Source: Notospermus geniculatus
Lineage: Eukaryota > Nemertea > Pilidiophora > Heteronemertea > Lineidae
DNA length: 64,000 bases
Reading direction: 5' to 3'
NCBI GenBank assembly: GCA_002633025.1
Contig: NMRB01000554.1
Span: 84,575-148,574 of the forward strand
Shown: positions 21,846-30,549 of the stretch, one piece after another
Numbering within the stretch: the first letter of the stretch is position 1
How the letters are laid out: each line of letters starts with the position of its first letter
Position numbers and translations under genes: made by a program
The notes under the pieces: generated by a model
The model's input: only the letters and a program-made list of their open reading frames with translations
What the model was told of the DNA's origin: nothing
The model's database searches: none

Positions 21846-23437
21846 ACACAGCCAAGTAGACACTACAGTAGGCCCCCTACGCCTATAGGCCTACAGTAGC
21901 CTACAGACACTCTTCTTGCACTCTTCACTTTGATCACAGTGACAATCTTCTCAGGCCGTCTACACGATCAATGTCCAATGATGATGCAGAGTATGTTGAC
22001 CATTGCCAACGAGTCGAATGTGCAATATGATACGATTAACGCATGCCAGGGGCTGTGAAATGTAGGCGTAGGCCTGGGCTGTCTAATTCAGTGACCATGA
22101 TGGTGACAGCGGCTGTGGTGTGCATCTGACACATGTCGATGTCTGATCGACGGCAGAACACCAAAAATCTAACAGAAAATATACAAATAAACATCACTTC
22201 CTATGGTTGACATTGACGCCAAAGAAGTTAACTTCCAAATTAAACAGTATTAAGCAAAATTTACCTTCGCAGATGTCGCTATTTTGATGATTTCGAGAGC
22301 GTAGACATGGTAGAGGAGACAGGAAAGCATGAACGGACAGTAGCGCCGCATGAGTGAAGCGGCAGATGTAGGAACAAGCATTTGCCCAATGCGCATGCTC
22401 CGTTCTCTGCACGTGGATGAAATGCTACAGGGTTATTTTTAGATGTGACTCATGCTTCTAAATCGAGGTCACACGGGGAATCCCCTTGGCTTGCGCTGTT
22501 TTAACAACCGTTGAAAATTCATCAAAATTCATACTTTAACGTTTTTGGATGAAGCCAGAAACGAACTCGACCTGTCTTTTGCACATTATGTACACACCCA
22601 GAGTAAACGGAACCAGAATTCGAGAATTTGGCGTTGGCAATGTTATGCATTTATTGGTGAAGATATAGCCTAAATCAATTTGGCCTAATGTTTGGAGGAC
22701 GTGAGAATATTAAAGTCAGAAACAATTATGTGTAACAACTATTTGCATCGGGTTTTTCAACGGCGATGATGAAAAACCCGATGCGAACCAACCGACGCGA
22801 CGAAGTTTTGACGAACGTCAGGCCTAGTTGACGTCTCACTGGGCTTGGTGACGCCGCCCTGCCTTGATGACGCCACGCAGGAGAACTGCACTGGAGCACG
22901 ACGGGAGGAAGCCTGATTATGACGTCATAATCATGCACAACGTTACTATGGTGTGCTTGGCGACATCAGGGCGAATACATCTACTTGACGACTGCGGTCA
23001 ATTATGACGCCATCACCTCAGGTTTAATTTCATAAAATCCTCCTTAATTAATTACCTTTAAGTTCATTTTCCAAAAATTTCTAATTGTGGGCCATTAATT
23101 CAACCATATATTCATTCCACCAGTTGAAAGTGCTAAAAATTACACCGTATGTGAGATATTGTACACTGAAGTTAGACACGGCTGCCAGAACTATATAACG
23201 AAGCGATGACGGTGTTCCACATCTGCTGTCTGCGTGCTGCGCATTGGCGCCGCTACGCGGCGTTCCGGGAACGTTGCGTCCAGAAAGTTTTGTGGCGATA
23301 CATGGCTTAATTCTTGAGTTATTGACCTGAAACCACCATAGATTGGATGGAGAGATCCAGAGATTCAGAGATCCCAGAGAATTCCAGTAAAACCAAGGAA
23401 GACCGCCACACTGTGGTTGTGTGGCGGTCTTAATAAG
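21846..23437. other. Intergenic with palindromic CRE-like site
   Basis: No exon recognised. Notable short structures are a GCATCGGGTTTTTC hairpin (22745-22784), a 20-bp perfect palindrome with a TGACGTCA core (22914-22933), many TGACGNC words between 22800 and 23010, and a TGCGCATGC word near 22390. They could be promoter-like or another decayed lattice element; I cannot decide. A hairpin with AAGACCGCCACAC arms lies at about 23398-23432. Confidence 0.35.
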
Positions 23438-23667
23438 CATAGGGATCTAATTAAATTCAAATTACACAAAAACTTACTTGGTATGGAGATGTTAACCAAA
23501 CTTTTCTGAAAGCCCTCATCATATGCAACAAGAAAATGCCACATTTGGCTCTAAAAGAGACATGTACGCGAAAACACCCCCAGAGCCAGGACTACTTGCC
23601 TCGCCATACATTTCCTTCAACGAGAGGAGACCCATTGTACGACAGGTGCAAGAGATGAACTGTCTTT

Positions 23668-23731
23668 TAATAGAGAGTTTCTGCTATCCTGATCTCGATC
23701 TCGGAACCGGGATAGCAGAAACTCTCTATTC
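23668..23731. repeat. Hairpin with 23-bp arms
   Basis: AATAGAGAGTTTCTGCTATC and its complement enclose a loop with GATCTCGATCTCGG. No gene overlaps. Confidence 0.8.
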
Positions 23732-23760
23732 TGTGTACACATACATGTACGTGTAGGGCC

Positions 23761-23808
23761 TACACTGTAAATCCGTCGGACGCCGGCGTCCGACGGATTT
23801 ACAGTGTA
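23761..23808. repeat. Perfect 48-bp palindrome
   Basis: TACACTGTAAATCCGTCGG is the start of a 24-base half that is followed with no spacer by its exact complement. The TA at each end would fit a minimal TA-inserting element. Confidence 0.92.
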
Positions 23809-24043
23809 CCTGTTAGTAACTTACAGTCTTGGGATTATGAGCTTTTGTTTGTTGACATTTAGACCTACAATGAGCGGCATTTGGTTGGTCATTCTTTATT
23901 ATATCGATGCCCCCTGAATCAATATGAATCAATGAATCTGAAGTTTGCTCATTAATAATGGATAAGTTTTTTGGCCCTATCGGGAAGAAAAGAAGCATAC
24001 AATGTCGTTGTGGTTGTGTTTTAACGAATATACATACAATGTA

Positions 24044-24836
24044 CACTCATCCCAAAAAATAAATGGACAAAAGTTTTTGTCTTCTGTTGCTGAGGTATGC
24101 ACACGATGGGGTTGCAGCTTTGATACCTGGCCCTAGAACATCTCCTCTGTGTGTCAGAGAGGAAATTTCATGGAAAAAAATTAATTATCATGAAAATATC
24201 ACTATTTTAAAATATCATCAAGATTGAGATTTTTGAAATCTTAACATTTTTTACCAGAAATGACATTTCAAATAATCTATGGAAAATTCTAAGAAATATG
24301 GTGAAGAAAGTGTTTGAAAATCTTGGCTTACTTTTATGATATTTGAGATTATCGAAAATATCAAAAATCTGAAATTTGAGATTTTTCACGAAATTTTGGG
24401 TTGAGGTGTTAACCTTCGCTAAAAGATTAAGACTGACCAAGATTTGGTAACTATATTACCATCGGTCACAGAGAAATAAAACTTTTTCTTTAAATTGTGT
24501 TGAAAAGTGTCCCGTTTTTCATGGATAATTCCTTGAATAACACAGAATAGGGCAAATATTTTTCAGTAATTTCTTCACCATGAGTCTTAGAACTCTTCAT
24601 AGATTCATGATAAATTTGTTTTTTATGAAAAACTTCAAGATTTCAAAAATCTCATTTTCAATGATATTTTGGAACAATGATAATTTCACGATATTTTAAT
24701 TTTTTCCTTAAAATTTGCTCTTGGACATATACAAGAGATGTTGAAGGGCCATATATCTGAGCTAGAACCCCAAATTATGCATCACTTCCTGTACAGAGTT
24801 AAAAAACCACTGTCCATTTATTTTTTGGGATGAGTG
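24044..24836. mobile_element. TA-flanked mariner-like MITE, 793 bp
   Basis: Between TA dinucleotides; ends are CACTCATCCCAAAAAATAAA and its complement followed by TGGACA. The interior is AT-rich with TTTCAAAATCT-type words; no transposase frame. Confidence 0.88.
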
Positions 24837-24845
24837 TACTTATGG

Positions 24846-25322
24846 TAGTGTCCCACTGGCGACTTTTGCCCACGACAAGGGGCGAATCTGAAGGCTGCGA
24901 TATACCCTCGACAAGCTGCGATATTTAGCATTATACGTAGTTTTCCGCGAATTGTCAACTGGTCGCTGATTCGTCAAACACTCGCAGGCCTAGACGAAGA
25001 TAGTCGTGGGTGGTCGTAGATGCTCGTAGTTTCTTCGCACATTACTCGTAGCTAGTCGCAGACTGTCGTAGATAGTCGAGGTTACTCTTCAAGACGTACG
25101 ATCCTGTACGACTATGTACGACATGGGTGCGACTATATACGAGATAACTTCGACTGACTTCGAATGAAATTTTGTCGCAGGCAAATTTTGAACATTTTGA
25201 AAATTTTTCTGCGAGCCAGCGAATCACTGCGAACATAGACGACAGTCTAAGAACAGTTACGAAAAGCTACGATTTTTTCATTCGTCCTTTGTCGCAGGCC
25301 AAAATTCGCCAGTGGGACACTA
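24846..25322. mobile_element. Lattice element with TAGTCGTAG words
   Basis: Ends are AGTGTCCCACTGGCGA and its complement TCGCCAGTGGGACACT. The interior iterates TCGTAG and CTACGA words (for example GTCGTAGATAGTCG). Confidence 0.88.
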
Positions 25323-25326
25323 GTAT

Positions 25327-25702
25327 TACTGTATAGTATGCGTTAATCGGTCGGCCCGCGAAACCTGTTCGAATGGAAAATCATTGAATATCCACGTTCT
25401 AGGCCTAGTTAGGTTGATTACGCATCTCTCCATACAACACCATGTCAATTAAAATGGATTTTCTGCTGGTGCACTGTAGCCTTTCTTGTAGCGAGTAGGC
25501 CTTGAACAACGAAGAAATGTGAGACGATGATCATTCATCCAGCAATAAATGCAGACGAGTAGGCCTGAGCACTAATGAAATCGACCGGAGTACGGTTGAT
25601 CAACCCGTCGTCCGCGATAATAATTAGCCTGAACCTGAATATTCAACGATTTTCCATTTGAACAGGTTTCGCGGGCCGACCGATTAACGCATACTGTACA
25701 GT
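25327..25702. mobile_element. TIR element, about 60-bp ends
   Basis: ACTGTATAGTATGCGTTAAT and GGTCGGCCCGCGAAACCTGT at the left are matched by complements at 25640-25702. Non-coding centre. Confidence 0.88.
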
Positions 25703-25706
25703 ATAT

Positions 25707-26026
25707 ACTATAGTAAGTTTGAGTCATCTGGAGCTCGATGGACGTATGTCAATCAAACCCTTAGTAACTAGACCACAATGAACTTAGGGTTTACTCTAAA
25801 CGGTTCAACGCACATTGTTTTCTAACCAGCTGAACCTTGGTTTGAAATTGAACATACAACTAGACCTTGATTTGAAATTGAACACAGGCACAGGCGTGGG
25901 ATTGGCTGGAAGTGTCCTGTCAATAAAACGCACGTCAATAGCCAGACTTCACCAACAACACCAAGGTCTGCCTGACAACCGAAGGTCCGCCCATCGAGCT
26001 CCAGATGACTTAAACGTACTATAGTA
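25707..26026. mobile_element. TIR element, ACTATAGTA ends
   Basis: Inverted ends contain GTCATCTGGAGCTCGATGG. Inside, CTTGATTTGAAATTGAACA occurs in direct repeats. Confidence 0.85.
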
Positions 26027-26084
26027 ACCGAATGTACATAGCTCACCGGGGTGAGCTCTTACAATAATGGTGCAGTGTCCGTCT

Positions 26085-26240
26085 TCCGCCGTCGTCCGTT
26101 AGCAGGCCACGTTTTGTAACCACTAGGGCTGTTGATCTAAAACTTGGTACATATATACCCTTAGGTCAGATGACCTATAACACCAAGTTTCGGTCCGATT
26201 CGATTCTTGGCTTGGCCACCAGGTGGCCAAACCCCAAAAC
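26085..26240. repeat. Dispersed repeat F, copy 1
   Basis: Contains CAAGTTTCGGTCCGATTCG and GGCCACCAGGTGGCCAAACC, resembling units at 27400-27720 and 59890-60300. Confidence 0.6.
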
Positions 26241-26339
26241 ACAACAAGATGACATTGTAAATGTCGAATGGTTCCCGATGTACAGGTGCTTCTACCGGTT
26301 CATGAATGATACATTGATAGAGATCAAGGCACGTTGATA

Positions 26340-26493
26340 GAGGTAAGATAAAAAGGTACGGTAAAAAGGTACGGGTAAAAAGGTACTAGGTAATAGAGGT
26401 ACTAGGTAAAAAGGTACTGGGTAAAAAGGTACTGGGTAAAAGGTACTGGGTAAAAAGGTACTAGGTAATAAAGGTACTAGGTAACAAAGGTAC
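26340..26493. repeat. 17-18 bp minisatellite
   Basis: Eight or so units of GGTACTAGGTAAAAA with small variations. Confidence 0.9.
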
Positions 26494-26830
26494 ATCATGC
26501 CTCTGCCTGTACCTCTACCACAGGCAGATATATTTCAAATTGTCAATTGGACCTTGACCTTGACCTCGACCTCTGATCATCGAGATCGTTGCATAATCGA
26601 AATGGGCATCATCAACAACCTAAGTATGGGTGATATCATGCCTCTACCTCTAGCACAGGCACAGATATTTCAAATTACCACATTTGACCTTGACCTTGAC
26701 CTCTGATCATCAAGGTCGTTGCATAATCGAAATGGGCATCATCAATAACCTAAGTATGGGTGATATCATGCCGCTATCTCTGCCACAGGCAGAGATATTT
26801 CAAATTGTCAAGTTTGATATATCAAAATCT
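26494..26830. repeat. About 135-145 bp tandem repeat, 2.4 copies
   Basis: Units start CATGCCTCTGCCTGTACC / CATGCCTCTACCTCTAGC / CATGCCGCTATCTCTGCC and include GACCTTGACCTTGACCTC and GTTGCATAATCGAAATGGGC. Confidence 0.88.
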
Positions 26831-27287
26831 CATGATATTTTAATCACCCGGACACGTGAGGCTGAGAATTTTAACACAGTCCAGTCCTTTGATAAGCAGG
26901 CATGAACTAAGACTTGTTTCATGTTGCTCAGTTGACAATATGGCAAGTTATCTCAAAATATCAAATTTGTGATATCGATATCACCATGATCCCAACATCT
27001 CAGATCAAAAGTAATCAGTCCATTCGATTCCTGGGATATGAAAACCTAAGGGTAGAACTTGTTTCTGTTGCTCTATGTGTTAAAGGAGCTGAGTTATGAT
27101 ATCAGATAAAAGCGTGACAGACAAAATATCAAGTCTGATATGTTGATTACATCATGATCGATGGAGGCATCGGATGTTGAAAATGATTAGCTCATTGGAT
27201 TGCCCAGGTTGACAAACCTAGGGGTAGGTTGTGTTACCAGAGCTGTAGCTGTTGAAGGAGATAAGATATGAAGGCGTGACAGACGGA

Positions 27288-27313
27288 CACACACACACAC
27301 ACACACACACACG
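27288..27313. repeat. (CA)n microsatellite
   Basis: Uninterrupted CA dinucleotide run. Confidence 0.9.
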
Positions 27314-27323
27314 AGGTATTGAT

Positions 27324-27382
27324 ATTTTGATTGGTCAACGACGTCATTACCGGGAACAGATCATGCACGTGGGTACAAGATA
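27324..27382. repeat. Direct repeat G, left copy
   Basis: Starts TTTTGATTGGTCAACGACG and runs about 59 bp. An almost identical direct copy lies at 27915-27973, about 590 bp away. Too short for an LTR; the pair may mark a local duplication. Confidence 0.8.
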
Positions 27383-27399
27383 TCTTGCATAAACGTTTA

Positions 27400-27720
27400 T
27401 TAGAGGGGTACCTTCAAAAATACCTTATTTCGGTCCGATCGGACATCCAATGTGGTCGCCAGGTGGCGTAACCTGAAAATCATCTAAGTGCTACAACTTA
27501 GGTACGGCTTGACCCAGAGTTCTCAAACTAGATATGTAGCACCTCCCTCTAGATGACCTTTACGTGGATGTCAAATTGCGGCCTGCTATAACTCAAAAAC
27601 GACTTCACACATAGTGATCGTCCTTGATATGTGGCTCCCTCTAGATGACCTGTACACGCACGTGCAGTTTCGGCTTGATCGGACATCCAATATGGCCACC
27701 AGGTGGCGTAGCCCAAAAAT
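27400..27720. repeat. Dispersed repeat F, two diverged units
   Basis: Two units with CGGACATCCAAT, GGTGGCGTA and CTAGATGACCT, as in the clearer array at 59890-60300. Confidence 0.7.
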
Positions 27721-27914
27721 CATGTATACGAGTACTTGCTCGATTTCATTCTGCATAATGCATCGTGTAGAAATCAGCTAACCTCTTCCTACACTCTGCA
27801 GCAAGCAGCCAGATTCCGTGTTCAACGCTTTGGGGTTTTCTCGTGCGCCCAATCAGAAGCCTCGTTTCTTCGTCGTTTACGCAAGAAAAAATATCAATGA
27901 TGTCATTTCATCAA

Positions 27915-27973
27915 ATTTTGATTGGTCAACGACGTCATTACCGGGAACAGATCATGCACGTGGGTACAAGATA
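27915..27973. repeat. Direct repeat G, right copy
   Basis: Same strand and sequence as 27324-27382. The region before it (27740-27900) recurs inverted at about 45170-45290. Confidence 0.8.
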
Positions 27974-28056
27974 CAATATATTTATTGGCTCCTCAACAGA
28001 ACGTTACAGAGCAAATATACATTAGATACACAGTTTGTTCAAGATGGGGCTAACTT

Positions 28057-28830
28057 ACGGTGGCCCATAGGGGACATTTATTTTTCATTTTATATTTATA
28101 TTTTTTCGTACTTTTCTCCGTGGAATAAACTTTTCTCCGCGGAAATAATGTTTTCTCCGCGGAAATAAAGTTTTCTCCACGGAAATAAAGTTTTCTCCGC
28201 GGAAATAACTTTATTCCGCGGAAAAAACTTTTCTCCGCGGAATTAAACTTTTCTCCGCGGAAATAATGTTTTCTCCACGGAAATGAAGTTTTCTCCGCGG
28301 AAATAAAGTTTTCTCCGCGGAAATAACTTTATTTCGTGGAGAAAAATTTTCTCCGCGGAATTAAACTTTTCTCCGCGGAAATAATGTTTTCTCCGCGGAA
28401 ATAACCTTTTCTCCGCGGAAATAAAGTTTATTCCGCGGAAATAACTTTATTCATTACTCAAACATTATTTCCGCGGAGAAAAGTTTAATTCCGCGGAGAA
28501 AACTTTTCTCCACGGAATAAAAGTTATTTCCGCGGAAAAAAGTTTAATTCCGCCGAGAAAAGTTTAATTCCGCGGAGAAAAGTTTTCTCCACGTGGAGAA
28601 AAGTTTTCTCCGTGGAATAAAAGTTATTTCCGCGGAGAAAAGTTTAATTCCGCGGAGAAAAGTTTAATTCCGCGGAGAAAAGTTATCTTCGAGCGGAGAA
28701 AAGTTTATTCCGCGGAATAAAGTTATTTCCGCGGCGCAAAGTTTATTTCCGCGCAGAAAAGTTTAATTCCGCGGAGAAAAGTACCAAAAAAAAATAAAAT
28801 AAAATCTAAATGTCCCTTATGGGCCACCGT
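28057..28830. mobile_element. Lattice element with TCCGCGGA words, 774 bp
   Basis: Ends are ACGGTGGCCCATAGGGGACA and the complement of the same. Between them are around thirty or more copies of TTTTCTCCGCGGAAATAA and its variants, in both orientations, every 18-22 bp. The SacII-type palindrome CCGCGG is the conserved core. No coding capacity. The terminal TACGGTGGC word is shared with the small element at 62080-62150. Confidence 0.92.
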
Positions 28831-29339
28831 ACTAACTAACAAATACATTGTGGCAATACATGATTTAAACCTAAATCAGGTTGTGACAGGTGGCATCCCC
28901 TGTTTTAACGGGGGGTGCCACCTGAACCGCTCTAGCAAAAAGGAGGGAATGTAACAAGAGAGATATCAAAGGGTGGGGGGATGACTAGGTTACACTAAAA
29001 GATAGGATGAATTTCTTTATATTTTATTAAGAACTTTGCAACAGCTAAGAGATTAGATTTCTTTTTCCAAAGGTCTGTATATTTACATGTATAAACGTTA
29101 GGATTTCTGAGAAAATATGGTTTAAAGAAAGTTACTCTCAATTCTTGAAAAGCTGGGCAAATAAGTAAAACATTGTATTCATCGCAAATTTGTCTCGGTG
29201 CAAGCTTTGCCGTGATTGATTGCTATTCTTGGGACCGGGGAAATCCGTTGAACACGGGATGTGGTTTGCTTGCTGAGTCTTTACCTGCACTCAGTGAAGA
29301 TGCTGGATGTTGGTTTCTCTTTAAAGCTGACGTGAACGA
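28831..29339. other. Intergenic, nothing firm
   Basis: Only a short GGTGGCATCCCC / GGGGGTGCCACC hairpin near 28891-28923 was noticed. Confidence 0.4.
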
Positions 29340-29525
29340 ACAAAAAGCCCCCATGCGACGAGCAAGAGAATTGCAAACGCCCAGCAAACTCCTCAAACGA
29401 CGGCTCAGAACATAATAGACCCCACGACGCCAGGAGGGCGCCACTTTATTTGCCTTCAGGCAACAGAGCTGTCAACATCTCCGGATACCTCTTACACTAC
29501 TCAAAGAAAAAAAATTGTAGTCATT

Positions 29526-29590
29526 TATAGACGGGATTCGAACCGTCGACCTTCTCATTTGTAATCCACCATTCTATCCACTCGGCCAAA
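29526..29590 (-). pseudogene. tRNA-like segment
   Basis: On the minus strand TGGCCGAGTGGATAGAATGG fits an A box and GGTTCGAATCC fits a B box. I cannot fold a convincing acceptor stem, so I call it a tRNA-derived relic. Confidence 0.5.
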
Positions 29591-29697
29591 GAGCCAGCTG
29601 GCAGAGACTTGATTTGTGTTCGTCATCGACGTAGGCCTTCGACTCACACAAATAATACTATGAATAAGAGAAAACATGCAAAGTCTTCCAACAAGTT

Positions 29698-29766
29698 CGG
29701 TGGCCGAATGGGGAAGACGGTGGGACAGAGAATACAAGGTGCGGGTTCGATCCCCAGCTGGGCCAA
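29698..29766 (+). pseudogene. tRNA-like segment
   Basis: GGTGGCCGAATGG followed by GCGGGTTCGATCCCC resembles A and B boxes in normal spacing. Cloverleaf pairing is poor; probably the head of a SINE or a relic. Confidence 0.5.
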
Positions 29767-29998
29767 AAAAAAATTTCTTTCAAAAAAGTGTTCAGCAGGA
29801 GCTCACCAGATGATGTTGACACCTCGGAAGCTCGAAGACAAATAAGGTGGCGCCCTCCTGGCCTCGTGGGGTGTATCATGTTTGAGGTGTTTGCAGGGCG
29901 TTTGCAATTCTCTTGCTCGTCGCATGGGGGCTTTTTATTAGCCACCATCTTTCAAATTACTCAAGGTTAACTTCATTATCTTGTCCTGGGGCAAAGCC

Positions 29999-30130
29999 GT
30001 AAGCGATCTTATGATTTTGGCTTTGTCCTTGGCCACATTCATCCCATGTGCATGTATATAATTCTTTGTTAGCCTTTGTCCTTGGCCACATTCATCCCAT
30101 GTGCATGTATATAATTCTTTGTTAGCCTAT
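29999..30130. repeat. Tandem duplication, about 60-bp unit
   Basis: GCCTTTGTCCTTGGCCACAT ... TAATTCTTTGTTAG occurs twice in succession. Confidence 0.88.
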
Positions 30131-30240
30131 TGATTGTGTTGGTCAAAATAAATATCATATCGCATCGCATCGCATTACATCATATCGTGAACCTAGTCAC
30201 AATTTTTAGACGCCCAGCTGACATGGGAAATTCTGCTTAA

Positions 30241-30380
30241 AGCGGGTTCATTGGCGCACGGATCCGGTCCGTTTTCAGTCCGTATGCCCCTAGTTTTCCG
30301 GATACGACAACGCAAAAATCCATTTGATCTATTTTTTTCGGACCTGAATCGGACAAAATCCGTGTGCCAATGAACCCCGC
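30241..30380. mobile_element. TTAA-type MITE, family B copy 2
   Basis: Starts after TTAA (30237-30240). Sequence closely follows 11588-11729, with inverted GCGGGTTCATTGGC / GCCAATGAACCCCGC ends. It lies just beyond the stop codon of the SDR gene and may sit in its 3' untranslated region. Confidence 0.88.
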
Positions 30381-30449
30381 AATGATGATGCAGTCAAGAT
30401 CTGAATGGAGTGTTGAGTGCCGTCGCAATTGTTCTAAGTAAATTCGTTC

Positions 30450-30549
30450 CTACATTTTCAGTCCCACCAATTCCTCACTAACTTCCCACAACTTCTTCCC
30501 AACTTCGTCATCCGTGGCATGTGGAAGGAGCTTTTCTTCCTTGCAGTCC
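30450..30549 (-). CDS. SDR gene exon 5 (terminal)
   Basis: Begins after an acceptor ending TTCCAG and stops at TAG (30452-30450). It completes G-K-Y-F-A-D-C and encodes the C-terminal helix with [10 protein letters not shown], conserved in this SDR group. 100 nt; starts in phase 2. Confidence 0.92.

Larger units (their letters stand above)
18630..23537. mobile_element. 4.9-kb inverted-repeat-bounded region
   Basis: About 100 bp at 18630-18728 (TGCATATGATGAGGGCTTTC ... TTGTGTAATTTGAATT) recur in inverted orientation at 23438-23537. The left arm begins at an assembly gap. This may be a large composite element whose interior has received the elements listed below, or two oppositely oriented copies of one repeat. 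Confidence 0.65.
29340..29938. mobile_element. TIR element with tRNA-like centre
   Basis: About 100-bp ends (AAAGCCCCCATGCGACGAGC; GAATTGCAAACGCCC; GCCAGGAGGGCGCCAC) are inverted at 29849-29938. Two tRNA-like segments in opposite orientation sit inside. Confidence 0.82.

Noticed and set aside
27324-27973. LTR retrotransposon suggested by 59-bp direct repeats
   Set aside because: Repeats are too short for LTRs and there is no gag/pol, primer site or polypurine tract.
27818-28168. 116-codon frame
   Set aside because: Overlaps direct repeat G and the CCGCGG lattice end; no family motif.
28057-28830. Regular short repeats that could be taken for a CRISPR array
   Set aside because: Repeat units are contiguous degenerate palindromes in both orientations without unique spacers, and the genome is eukaryotic.
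29526-29590. A functional tRNA gene
   Set aside because: A and B box words are present but the acceptor and anticodon stems do not pair well, and it sits in a TIR element beside a second tRNA-like relic.
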